A program made the position numbers and the translations under genes. Positions 26,865 through 35,282 of a DNA stretch of 64,000 bases are shown piece after piece. Source of the stretch: Chitinophagaceae bacterium (GTDB lineage: Bacteria; Bacteroidota; Bacteroidia; Chitinophagales; Chitinophagaceae); NCBI GenBank assembly GCA_016722465.1, contig JADKJC010000001.1, positions 372,001 to 436,000 of the forward strand, given 5' to 3'. Under the pieces are notes generated by a model. It saw only the letters and a program-made list of their open reading frames with translations. It was not told the origin of the DNA and did no database searches. Within the stretch, counting starts at the first letter, position 1. Each line of letters begins with the position of its first letter.

Positions 26865-29561
26865 TTACCTTCCACTTGCCGCAACATATCCTCCCAACTC
26901 TTCATTGAAAGCAGTTTCTTTTATCAGGTCTTCAAGACTGATATGCATACGGTAGCGCCAGTAATGTTTGGGATTGGCGGGCTGGTTGATGCGTTCTTCA
27001 TTGGGGTCCTGCCGGCGTAGTTTTTCACTCATGCCCAGCATATCCTGTATCTGAAAAATACACCACATGGCTGGAGAATAAAAATGCTGGATCAGTATAT
27101 CACGATTGATCCAGGGCTCACAATAAAATGGCGAAGCGCCATATTTGCCGAGAATGTTATTGTAGAAATTTTGTGTCTTTGTGGTGTCTTCTTCCCACCA
27201 GCCACGGATGGTGCTCATGTCGTGTGTGGAAGGCGTTACCACACTCATGTAAGGTGCGTCTGCAGGATGGAAGAATTCTGTTTTGGGATTTTTGGGCATG
27301 CGCTGAATTTCCAAACTTAAAATGCCGAGTTGGCGCATCACATCCGGCACACAATCCGGCACCATCCCAAGGTCTTCACCACATACCAGCATGTTGGTGG
27401 TACGTTTTAATTCGGGCAGTTTGTGCATGGCTTCCTTCTGCCAGAAATCATCCTGCCTGCGGAAGAAATAATTCAGGTAAAGGTCTTTCAGCCGTTGCTT
27501 GATATAATCATCCAGGTCACGGAAAGAAGTGGTGCTTTCCATACCAATTCGGAAATGATACTTTTGCATCTGTGAACCTTCTTCCTCAAAGAAAATTACA
27601 TTGCTGATGAGATCGTACAAGCCAAGTTTGATAAAATTATTGATCTCAGAACCTGCCAGTCCGCTGAAATATTTTTCAACTTTTTGCTGTGTACTGTATT
27701 CGTCCTTTAATTCAAAAGTTCCATCTACCCAGTTTAAAAAAGTCTGCATCACATAATCTGCTTCAGTGCCAAATCTTTCCCTTACATAATGTTCGGGGAT
27801 ATAGGGCCTGCAGTAACGGTGAAATTCAAACGGGATATTATTTTGATAGAGTTCGTTGATGTGAACAGGAATTGCCGGAACAAATTTCCCCATGATGCCT
27901 TGTACCGCATGAATGGGAATGCTCCAGATGCGGAAGAATCCGAGGATATGATCAATGCGGAAAGCATCAAAATATTCACTCATCTGCTCAAAACGGCGGC
28001 GCCACCACGCAAAGCCATCTTCCTGCATTTTTTTCCAGTTGTAGGTGGGGAATCCCCAGTTCTGTCCTTTAACAGCAAAATCATCCGGTGGTGCACCAGC
28101 CTGTGCATCCATATTATACAATTCAGGCGCCACCCATGCATCGCAACCATAGCGGTAAATACCAATGGGCAGATCACCTTTTACAATAATGCCGTTTTTA
28201 TGAGCATAAGCGGTTGCATCTTTCAACTGCAAATGCAAATGGTACTGCGTAAAATAATGCAGTGCAATACTATCGTAATGTTTTTGTGTTGGTGCCACTA
28301 ATTTCTGTACAGCATCCTCATTATAAACACTATTGGTCTTCCACTGGTTGTAATCGGATGTTTTGTATTTATCCCTCAAATAACAAAATGCTGCATAAGG
28401 CACCAGCCAGTGGCGGTTGAGTTCAAAAAATTCAAAATATTTGGTATCGTCTTTAAACTTATCTTTCTGCAGTTCAAATAATTCTTTGATGGCTGCATAT
28501 TTAAAATTGAGCACTGCTTCATAATCCACATCCAGAGCGGCATTCAACGCCTGCTGTTTTTCTTTCCATTTTTTTACCAACGGAGATTTTTTACCTGCTA
28601 CTTCATCAAGGTTCAGATACAAAGGATGCAATGCAAAAGCAGAAATGGCTGCATAAGGATAAGAATCCGTCCACGTATGAGTAGCCGTTGTATCATTAAC
28701 AGGCAAGAGTTGAATCAGTTTCAATCCGCAGATCTTTGCCCAATCCACCAGCAGGCTGATATCAGTGAACTCACCCGTGCCATAACCATTGGCTGTTCTT
28801 AAACTGAATACCGGCATGGCCACTCCTGCGCCCTGCCAGCGTTGGTAAGGCACTTGTGCAAAGCCGTCATGCAATACAGTTAGTTTATTTTTTTGGGCAT
28901 CAGATTGAAGTGTTCTGTTATTACCCGATTCAAAATGAACAAACTTTTTATCTTCCAAATTGTATACTCCGTATTTGTAAGCCACCGGGAAACTGTCTTT
29001 GGTAAAATTCAATTTCACTATCCACCAATTATCCTGCTTACCCAACAATACCGGATTTTCCGTATCCCAGTCGCCCAGTGTATTACCGGTTCCGGCGATG
29101 CACAGTACTTCATTGTCTGCCAGTATGGGCGCTTTTACTTTAAACTCATGTGTAAAGATTTTTACAGCCTTTGGTTTATGAGCGGCAGCAGCCGTTTTCA
29201 GCAGTACGCCCTGAAAAGCCTGCGTATAAAAAGCATTGTCTATATCACCTGCATGGTTCCAGGTATCTACCAGCACTATTTCATCCCTGCCGCTTGATTT
29301 TTTATATTCAATGATTCTGTCGTTGCCCCATTCTACAATTTCGTTGCCATTGTCTTCCCGTAAAATATAACGGTATTCAATATCAAGGGAGGAGAAAGAA
29401 GTATCATCAATGGCTACTTGCGCATACCAGAAATCCTGGTTGAAATACTGCAATGGGATGGCTTTGGCCATATCATTATCGCCTAAAACCTCGTGACTGC
29501 CCGAAACAAATAATGACTGGCCTACCCTGGTGGAAAATCGCAAATATAAATTGAGAAGCAT
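26865..29561 (-). CDS. malQ: 4-alpha-glucanotransferase, GH77, with two N-terminal CBM20 domains (DPE2-like)
   Basis: The 898-residue enzyme transfers maltose-derived glucosyl units among glucans in the cytoplasm. Two starch-binding CBM20-like domains occupy about residues 1-110 and 130-235 (VSGSHEVLGDND; IAGTGNTLGDWD). The GH77 barrel follows: GDLPIGIYRYGCDAW, nucleophile Asp537 in FRIDHILGF, acid/base Glu729 in VCGEDLGMVP, and Asp781 in TPSTHDMSTIRG. The domain order matches plant DPE2 rather than the shorter bacterial MalQ. An alpha-glucan phosphorylase gene lies 6 kb away; together they could process maltose and glycogen. Confidence 0.94.
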   Translation of the reverse strand: MLLNLYLRFSTRVGQSLFVSGSHEVLGDNDMAKAIPLQYFNQDFWYAQVAIDDTSFSSLDIEYRYILREDNGNEIVEWGNDRIIEYKKSSGRDEIVLVDTWNHAGDIDNAFYTQAFQGVLLKTAAAAHKPKAVKIFTHEFKVKAPILADNEVLCIAGTGNTLGDWDTENPVLLGKQDNWWIVKLNFTKDSFPVAYKYGVYNLEDKKFVHFESGNNRTLQSDAQKNKLTVLHDGFAQVPYQRWQGAGVAMPVFSLRTANGYGTGEFTDISLLVDWAKICGLKLIQLLPVNDTTATHTWTDSYPYAAISAFALHPLYLNLDEVAGKKSPLVKKWKEKQQALNAALDVDYEAVLNFKYAAIKELFELQKDKFKDDTKYFEFFELNRHWLVPYAAFCYLRDKYKTSDYNQWKTNSVYNEDAVQKLVAPTQKHYDSIALHYFTQYHLHLQLKDATAYAHKNGIIVKGDLPIGIYRYGCDAWVAPELYNMDAQAGAPPDDFAVKGQNWGFPTYNWKKMQEDGFAWWRRRFEQMSEYFDAFRIDHILGFFRIWSIPIHAVQGIMGKFVPAIPVHINELYQNNIPFEFHRYCRPYIPEHYVRERFGTEADYVMQTFLNWVDGTFELKDEYSTQQKVEKYFSGLAGSEINNFIKLGLYDLISNVIFFEEEGSQMQKYHFRIGMESTTSFRDLDDYIKQRLKDLYLNYFFRRQDDFWQKEAMHKLPELKRTTNMLVCGEDLGMVPDCVPDVMRQLGILSLEIQRMPKNPKTEFFHPADAPYMSVVTPSTHDMSTIRGWWEEDTTKTQNFYNNILGKYGASPFYCEPWINRDILIQHFYSPAMWCIFQIQDMLGMSEKLRRQDPNEERINQPANPKHYWRYRMHISLEDLIKETAFNEELGGYVAASGR

Positions 29562-29719
29562 CGTAAAAAATTAAGGAAAGGCAAGATAAACTCTTATTAT
29601 CAAAATGTAAAAAATACACAAAGAAAACTGGTGGTTCATTTTGTACTGCAATCGTTTGTTGCAGCACAAAAATAAAAATGTTTTTTGCAGGCCGCAGAAA
29701 AAAAACTGTTTGTTTTACC

Positions 29720-29727
29720 CTATTTTT
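29720..29727 (+). promoter_or_regulatory. -7 box TAnnTTTG
   Basis: TATTTTTG matches the Bacteroidota -7 consensus exactly, 20 nt before the ATG of the small membrane protein. A correctly spaced -33 TTTG is not seen. Confidence 0.4.
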
Positions 29728-29746
29728 GCCAAAACTTTTTCAATTC

Positions 29747-29902
29747 ATGGAAACATCTAAAAAATCTACTGGTCTTTACTGGGTTTTATTTTTGGTATCT
29801 GTTGTTGCTTTTTTTGGCGTGTATAATGTGGGTGGTGGATATTGCTCCATGGTGTTGCCTTTCAACTGCACCTTCTTTGCCAAGGCACTGGATCTGATGT
29901 AA
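29747..29902 (+). CDS. Small single-helix membrane protein, unknown
   Basis: A 51-residue ORF reads METSKKSTG, then a hydrophobic helix (LYWVLFLVSVVAFFGVY), then GGGYCSMVLPFNCTFFAKALDLM with two cysteines. It has its own promoter-like box and a terminator downstream, which supports a real short gene. The open frame reaches back to 29678, but ATG 29747 fits the promoter and gives a normal N-terminus. I do not recognise the family. Confidence 0.55.
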   Translation: METSKKSTGLYWVLFLVSVVAFFGVYNVGGGYCSMVLPFNCTFFAKALDLM

Positions 29903-30059
29903 TCTTTCTCTTTTTTGCTTTTTCAGAGCAGGCTGTTGTTTTTTATGGCAACATATTTGTATTACTCAATTGTGCAGCATCCTTTTGAGGAGCTTCTATC
30001 TTTCAGATTCAGGTTTCCCAGATAAAGTTTATACCAACTTTCATTTTAAATAAAATATT

Positions 30060-30085
30060 ATGGGGCATTCAAATGAACGCCCCAT
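30060..30085. terminator. Bidirectional terminator between the small ORF and tpiA
   Basis: Stem ATGGGGC / GCCCCAT, extended inside by TTCA / TGAA after one mismatch. It is flanked by ATTTTCC on the plus strand and AATATTTTA on the minus strand. It can serve the convergent 29747 gene and tpiA. Confidence 0.65.
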
Positions 30086-30114
30086 TTTCCTGCAAATTGT
30101 TTTTATGGTTTTGA

Positions 30115-30876
30115 TTACTTCAAACTATTAATAATTGCTGAAAACTCTGCAGCTACCAGTGATGCTCCACCAACCAACCCACCATCCACATCCGGCTGGC
30201 CAAAAATTTCTTTTGCATTGGCTGCTTTTACACTGCCCCCATACAAAATAGAAACAGACTGTGCCACTGCATCTCCATACTGTGCACCGATTACATTTCG
30301 GATATGCAATTGGATTTCCTGCGCCTGTGCGCTTGATGCTGTTTTACCTGTGCCGATAGCCCAGATGGGTTCGTAGGCAATTACAAATCCGGTCATTTGC
30401 TCTGCAGTTAAATGAAACAGGCTTTCTTTAATCTGCGTTTCTACAAAACTGTTTTGTGTACCTGCTTCTCTTATTGCCAGGGCCTCACCGCAGCAGAAGA
30501 TCGCTTTCAAGCCATATTCAAAAGCAAGGTTTAATTTTTCCGCCAGCATGGCATTGCATTCATTAAAATACTCCCGGCGTTCGCTGTGGCCAATGATCAC
30601 ATAGTCCACACCAATACTGTGTAATATTTCTGCACTCACTTCCCCGGTATAAGCACCTGATTTTTTTGAGTAACAGTTTTGTGCAGCCACAAAAATATTT
30701 TCACGGCCAGCCAGTTGTTGTTTTACGCTGGTGAGGTAGGGAAAGGGAACACCAAATACAACGAGATGATCTTTATCCAACATCAAGGAGGCACTGATGA
30801 TATCATTGACGAGTGTGCTACCCTGTTCGAGTGTTAAATTCATTTTCCAGTTAGCGGCGGCGATTTGCTTTCTCAT
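30115..30876 (-). CDS. tpiA: Triosephosphate isomerase
   Basis: The 253-residue glycolytic enzyme interconverts DHAP and GAP. Marks: AANWKMNLTL with the active Lys, IIGHSERREYF with the catalytic His, AYEPIWAIGTGKTAS with the catalytic Glu and loop 6, and the phosphate-binding ILYGGSVKAAN and GLVGGASL. It begins one base after the stop of the GlmU-like gene, so the pair is co-transcribed. Confidence 0.97.
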   Translation of the reverse strand: MRKQIAAANWKMNLTLEQGSTLVNDIISASLMLDKDHLVVFGVPFPYLTSVKQQLAGRENIFVAAQNCYSKKSGAYTGEVSAEILHSIGVDYVIIGHSERREYFNECNAMLAEKLNLAFEYGLKAIFCCGEALAIREAGTQNSFVETQIKESLFHLTAEQMTGFVIAYEPIWAIGTGKTASSAQAQEIQLHIRNVIGAQYGDAVAQSVSILYGGSVKAANAKEIFGQPDVDGGLVGGASLVAAEFSAIINSLK

Positions 30877-30877
30877 G

Positions 30878-31894
30878 TTAAGTTGATTGATTGTATAAAT
30901 GTTGTAAAATTATTTTTTCTTCTCCGGTAATGGTTTTGCCTTTTAGTTTTTTCCAGTTGTCAATATCCTGCAGCGCTTTTTCAAAAATATACCTTTCCTC
31001 ACCCCAGGTAAAATTACCGACCAGCTTCGGTGGAAAGCCTGCACTAAAAATATTACAACACACGCCCACTACTGTTCCGGTGTTAAAGGAAGTGTTGATG
31101 GCGGCCCTGCTGTAATCCCCCATGATCAACCCGGCTTTGATTCCAACTGCGGTAAACTCATTTGCTGCATTGTTCCAAAGCTTTACTTCGTCTGCGGTAT
31201 TCTTTACATTGCTGTTAGCAGTGCCGGCGCCAAAATTACACCATTCTCCAATCACACTGTCGCCTAAATAACCATCGTGTGCTTTGTTGCTGTAACCAAA
31301 TAAAATGGAGTTTTTAATTTCCCCGCCGGCAATGCAGTATGGCCCAATGGTAGTAGCACCATATACTTTTGCACCCATCTTTAACGTAGCGCCTTCGCAC
31401 AGAGCAAAAGGCCCACGGATGAGGCTGCCTTCCATTACTGTGGCATTTTTACCAATGTACACGGGACCAGCAGATGCATTAATCATACTGCATTCTACAA
31501 CAGCGCCTTCTTCAATAAAAATATTTTCCGGTGCAATGACAGCGTTTGTAGCAGATATCCTTTGTGATGACCTGCCTGCGGTGATGAGTTCAAAATCCTT
31601 TCTTAAAGCCCAGTCGTTGAGTTGAAAAATATTCCATGGGTATTGAATAATTTTATAACTGTCTTCATCATTTGATAAAACCGGAGCTCCCTTTTCATCA
31701 ATTGAAACCACGCCTTTCTTCGAAGGAATAATGGAGGGATCAATAGTAAGCAAGTCAATATTAAAAATACTCAGCAACTGCTCCCATTTTTCTCTAATTG
31801 TCAAAATGCCGATCCTGATATCGGCTGCATTCCTCGTGGCAGTTAGTGGCCACAGGCTATCTTTAACAGCACTATCATCAAAAATTATTTTCAC
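30878..31894 (-). CDS. GlmU-family protein: left-handed beta-helix with a degenerate nucleotidyltransferase N-terminus
   Basis: The 338-residue protein begins MKIIFDDSAVKDSLWPLTATRNAADIRIGILT, which replaces the normal G-x-G-T-R-(x)4-K nucleotidyltransferase loop. From about residue 115 there is a hexapeptide left-handed beta-helix (VIAPENIFIEEGAVVECSMINASAGPVYIGKNATVMEGSLIRG), with GDYSRAAINTSFNTGTVVGVCCNIF near the end. It belongs to the group called 'GlmU family' or putative sugar-nucleotidyltransferase in Bacteroidota. The helix could carry acetyltransferase activity; the substrate is unproven. It sits directly before tpiA. Confidence 0.75.
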   Translation of the reverse strand: MKIIFDDSAVKDSLWPLTATRNAADIRIGILTIREKWEQLLSIFNIDLLTIDPSIIPSKKGVVSIDEKGAPVLSNDEDSYKIIQYPWNIFQLNDWALRKDFELITAGRSSQRISATNAVIAPENIFIEEGAVVECSMINASAGPVYIGKNATVMEGSLIRGPFALCEGATLKMGAKVYGATTIGPYCIAGGEIKNSILFGYSNKAHDGYLGDSVIGEWCNFGAGTANSNVKNTADEVKLWNNAANEFTAVGIKAGLIMGDYSRAAINTSFNTGTVVGVCCNIFSAGFPPKLVGNFTWGEERYIFEKALQDIDNWKKLKGKTITGEEKIILQHLYNQST

Positions 31895-31944
31895 TGGATA
31901 AAACTACATTTTTATTGAGTAACTATTTTCAGGATAAAATAAAA

Positions 31945-31969
31945 AGCCGTTCCATTTACAGGAACGGCT
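31945..31969 (-). terminator. Terminator of the SPFH gene
   Basis: A perfect 9-bp stem AGCCGTTCC / GGAACGGCT, loop of 7 nt, is followed on the minus strand by TTTTTATTTTA. Confidence 0.85.
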
Positions 31970-32014
31970 GTATTCATTTGATAGGGTTTAGTTCGTTAAA
32001 GAGCCCGACCCGGG

Positions 32015-33934
32015 TTAATTCTCCTTCGGCTTTTCATTCTTCTTCGCTATTTCTTCAAGCAATTTTAAACCAAGCAAGCCGCTGATGGGGCCGTTGGCAC
32101 CTTCACCACTACCGCCACCGCCAATTAAAATATCCGGCATTATCTTGATGTGCTGTGCGCCGATGGCTTCCATCACTTTCAATTGTGTAAAATTATCTCC
32201 CCCCATCGCTTCTACAGAAAGCTTATAAGATTCGGCATTTGATTTCCCAATTGCCAAAATCTTTTCCGCTTCGGCATTACCGGTCAATGATATCTGTTCT
32301 GCATTTGCCTTTGCCAGCAATTCTATCTGTTCTGCATTTGCTTTTGCCAATACCCTGATCCTTTCTGCATCTCCACTTGCCAGCAATTTCAACCGGTCTG
32401 CTTCTGCGGTTGATTGCAGGCGTACACTGTTGGCTTCACCGGTAGCTTTTTTTACCGAAGCATCTGCAATGCGTTCTGCAATGATTACACCCTGATCTGC
32501 TTTTACAATTTCCTTTTGTATATCCGCTATCGCTGTTTCCTTTTCAAGCGTCTGCCTGGTTTCCTGGGCCTTCATCTCTGTTTCATAAGTCACTTTTTGC
32601 TCTTCCGCAATCTTACGGTCCGTCAGTGTTTTCATCAGGCTTTCCGGCGGTACAATATCACCTATCAAGGTATCCACTCCATACACATTGTACTGGTCAA
32701 GCACTTTACCTATATGTTCCTTTGCCGACATCTGCCTTTCTTTACGGGTACCAAGGAAGGCGATCACATCACTGTCCTGTGCGCTGTTACGGAAATAGTT
32801 ACCAATAGTGGGTTCCAACACCTGGCTTACCAGGTTATTCATATTTCCAAAACGGGCAATTACTTTTGGTGCTTCCGTAGTTGGTATGTGAATAATCTGT
32901 GATACATCGAGATTGAAAGGAAAACCATCTTTACTTCTTACTGTAATAGTAGAGAGATGTTTATCCAACTGGTGGCTTTCACTCCTTGCATTGGCCCAGT
33001 TCAACACCAAGTTGGTAGTTGGAACCAGTTCCACTTTCATAATAAATGGATTGATGGGATATTTACCGGGCCCTAACGGTTCAGCCCACACGCCTTTTTG
33101 TCCCTTCGAAACAATATTACCATGTTTGAATTCTGCACCGCTCAGGTCCACCCCTTCGCTGCCGACATAACTGATTACTACACCTACATGGCCGATGGCG
33201 ATTTCCGTCATCTTAACCATTTCTATTTTTGCAAACCAGGGATTCAGGAAGTAAGTACCTGCAAGAATTACTTGTTCCTGCAAGCCTTTGTATCCTCCGT
33301 TGTTCATAAACAAGTCCACATCCTGGAATTTGTTATGGCCATCAATTATTTTACCTGCTATCTGGCTTTCCTCCAATGGCTTACCCTCCTGGGTGGTTAC
33401 AATACCCACAGCATTATCAGGTATGGAGGTCATTTCGGTAAATTCAATACTAAATAGAAACGTGTTGATACGATAGGAACCCGGAGTGATGACCGCAGTT
33501 TGGCGGCCTTTTCTACCGCCATTTTTCAAGAATGCTTCGGCATCCTGGTAGCTGTCACAGTCAACCTTACGGCCCAGTACAGAACCAGTTTCCAGTTCAG
33601 CGCCATCCTTTGCAAGTATCAGCCCAAGCTGACCGGTTGGGATAATGGTAAATGGCTGAAATGTAATATCATACTGCCATATCCATTTGCCAAAATATAA
33701 GCCGGGTGGCAGTGTCTGTGCCTGAAAACCAGCTTCTCCCAAGGTGGCAACAATACGGCCTTCGGGCAATTGCTGGTTACCAAACAGTACAAATTTTTTG
33801 GTAACCAAACCGATTCTGTCTTCCGGCACAATGACCACGCCGAAAAAAACACGAAGAATAAAACGGTAGAAAATTAAAATAAAGAGGGGAATGCCAATAA
33901 TCAATCCCCATTTGATCAGTTCATGTGAGTCCAT
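32015..33934 (-). CDS. SPFH/flotillin-like membrane protein
   Basis: The 639-residue protein has one N-terminal membrane helix (about 9-33, LIIGIPLFILIFYRFILRVFFGVVI). A long SPFH/band-7 region with repeated PG-Y-x-N/R-x-F motifs follows. An alanine- and glutamate-rich coiled-coil region (about 440-590) contains repeats such as LAKANAEQI and a Gly-rich stretch GGGGSGEGANG, then an amphipathic end. Flotillin-like proteins form oligomeric membrane scaffolds. The NfeD partner often found with bacterial flotillins is absent here. It is monocistronic with its own terminator. Confidence 0.85.
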   Translation of the reverse strand: MDSHELIKWGLIIGIPLFILIFYRFILRVFFGVVIVPEDRIGLVTKKFVLFGNQQLPEGRIVATLGEAGFQAQTLPPGLYFGKWIWQYDITFQPFTIIPTGQLGLILAKDGAELETGSVLGRKVDCDSYQDAEAFLKNGGRKGRQTAVITPGSYRINTFLFSIEFTEMTSIPDNAVGIVTTQEGKPLEESQIAGKIIDGHNKFQDVDLFMNNGGYKGLQEQVILAGTYFLNPWFAKIEMVKMTEIAIGHVGVVISYVGSEGVDLSGAEFKHGNIVSKGQKGVWAEPLGPGKYPINPFIMKVELVPTTNLVLNWANARSESHQLDKHLSTITVRSKDGFPFNLDVSQIIHIPTTEAPKVIARFGNMNNLVSQVLEPTIGNYFRNSAQDSDVIAFLGTRKERQMSAKEHIGKVLDQYNVYGVDTLIGDIVPPESLMKTLTDRKIAEEQKVTYETEMKAQETRQTLEKETAIADIQKEIVKADQGVIIAERIADASVKKATGEANSVRLQSTAEADRLKLLASGDAERIRVLAKANAEQIELLAKANAEQISLTGNAEAEKILAIGKSNAESYKLSVEAMGGDNFTQLKVMEAIGAQHIKIMPDILIGGGGSGEGANGPISGLLGLKLLEEIAKKNEKPKEN

Positions 33935-34449
33935 GTTAGTTGGGTTTAAAAATGAAAGTAAAAATTACTGTGTTATTAATAGATAAAAGATGTTAACTTT
34001 TAATGAACAGGTTTTGTTAGTATTTTTTGATGCGGTATATAACAAGGCCGTATGCGCTACTGTTTATTATGTGAAAGGGATTGATATGTAACAGGTACCA
34101 GAATTCAGATGTTATATTGCCATGAAATACTCAACGTACAAGTGAAATTATCCCTTCTTTTTACTAAAAAGAAAGAATAACAGAACAAGTTCACAACAAT
34201 GCCGGGTAACGTACAAAAGCCTGTTCCAAAAATGTTTCAGGTAATAAGAGTACACTCTCCCTCCTACACTTTGGGAGGTGAAGTGTTGAAGTTGGTATTG
34301 ATAAAATCGCAGAGAAATAAAACGACCTTAGTGCTGTTGGGTTTCATTTTGTTGTTGTACTTATTTAAGGATGTAAAGATTGTATAATGGATGATACCGG
34401 CAAAAGGAAATCGTTACAGATGGTAAATGTGATGACGATTATAAGCTAC
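33935..34449. other. Intergenic region, no clear gene
   Basis: This 515-bp AT-rich stretch must hold the SPFH promoter. An AT-rich inverted repeat TTCTTTTT / AAAAAGAA lies near 34155-34174. A 62-codon plus-strand ORF (34199-34387) ends in a hydrophobic segment (LVLLGFILLLYLF), but it lacks a promoter-like box and looks like chance. I see no RNA gene. Confidence 0.4.
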
Positions 34450-35193
34450 TTACTGTAAAACAAGCTTTATCATCGGTGCCAGTTTTGCAGCCCAAACGGT
34501 ATACCCGGCACCGGAAGGATGCAGTCCATCGCCGGCGATCAATGAAAGATTAGTGGATGCAAGCCTTGTATCTCCGGTAATATCCAGGTAATTTACCTGG
34601 TACTGTTGTGAGATGGTTTTATTGATAACGTTGAAAGAATCTATTTGCCTTGCAATTAAGTCACGGTCGCTACCGGATGCATAGGGTGTAACGCTGTAAT
34701 CAGGTATTGACAATACAAATACTTTTCGTTTGTTATTGCCTGTGTACAGAATGGACCTTTCCAGCAATATGATAAACTGCTGCCGGTATTCATCCTGTGT
34801 GCGGTGTTGGTATTGATTGTTTACACCAATCAGCAGGCTCACAATATCGTAGATGGATTTGGAAGGAGGGTTGTTGTTCAGTTTTGATAACAGGTCGCCG
34901 GTTGTCCAGCCGGTTTGTGCGATGATCTCGGGCTGGTTGAATTTTATACTTTGACTACCCAATAAAGCTACGGTCTGTACAGGGAACCTTTCAGTGAAGG
35001 CAACAGATTGCCCAATGGTATAGGAATCGCCCAGGGCAAGATATGTTCTGGTAACTGTTGTATCTGGTAATACAACCGTGGGATTGGACGGCACAACAGG
35101 ACTCGAAGTCACAAAGCCTGCCCTGGTGTCAGGCTTACTACAGCCCGGCAAAAGGGATAATAAGCAAATGTAGCAGGCGATTGGCTTGATCAT
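34450..35193 (-). CDS. SGNH/GDSL hydrolase lipoprotein
   Basis: A lipoprotein signal (CYICLLSLLPGC) is followed by a Pro/Thr linker and an SGNH hydrolase fold. Visible are block I ALGDSYTIGQ with the nucleophile Ser, a Gly in TGWTTGDLL, block III Asn in LLIGVNNQYQ, and block V DGLHPSGAGY with catalytic Asp and His. It should be an esterase or deacetylase at the cell envelope; the substrate is not predictable. It is separated by a terminator from the phosphorylase gene upstream. Confidence 0.88.
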   Translation of the reverse strand: MIKPIACYICLLSLLPGCSKPDTRAGFVTSSPVVPSNPTVVLPDTTVTRTYLALGDSYTIGQSVAFTERFPVQTVALLGSQSIKFNQPEIIAQTGWTTGDLLSKLNNNPPSKSIYDIVSLLIGVNNQYQHRTQDEYRQQFIILLERSILYTGNNKRKVFVLSIPDYSVTPYASGSDRDLIARQIDSFNVINKTISQQYQVNYLDITGDTRLASTNLSLIAGDGLHPSGAGYTVWAAKLAPMIKLVLQ

Positions 35194-35240
35194 ATATCCA
35201 TTAACGAAATTACCCTGCTAATGGTTCAGTACAAATAAAA

Positions 35241-35262
35241 AAGAGCCTTTTCAAAGGCTCTT
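35241..35262 (-). terminator. Terminator of the alpha-glucan phosphorylase gene
   Basis: A perfect inverted repeat AAGAGCCTTT / AAAGGCTCTT is followed on the minus strand by TTTTTTATTTG. Confidence 0.85.
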
Positions 35263-35282
35263 CACATAAAAATCACAAATAA

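Noticed and set aside
34199..34387. 62-codon plus-strand ORF with a hydrophobic end
   Set aside because: No promoter-like box, no family resemblance and an irregular composition; probably chance in an intergenic region.
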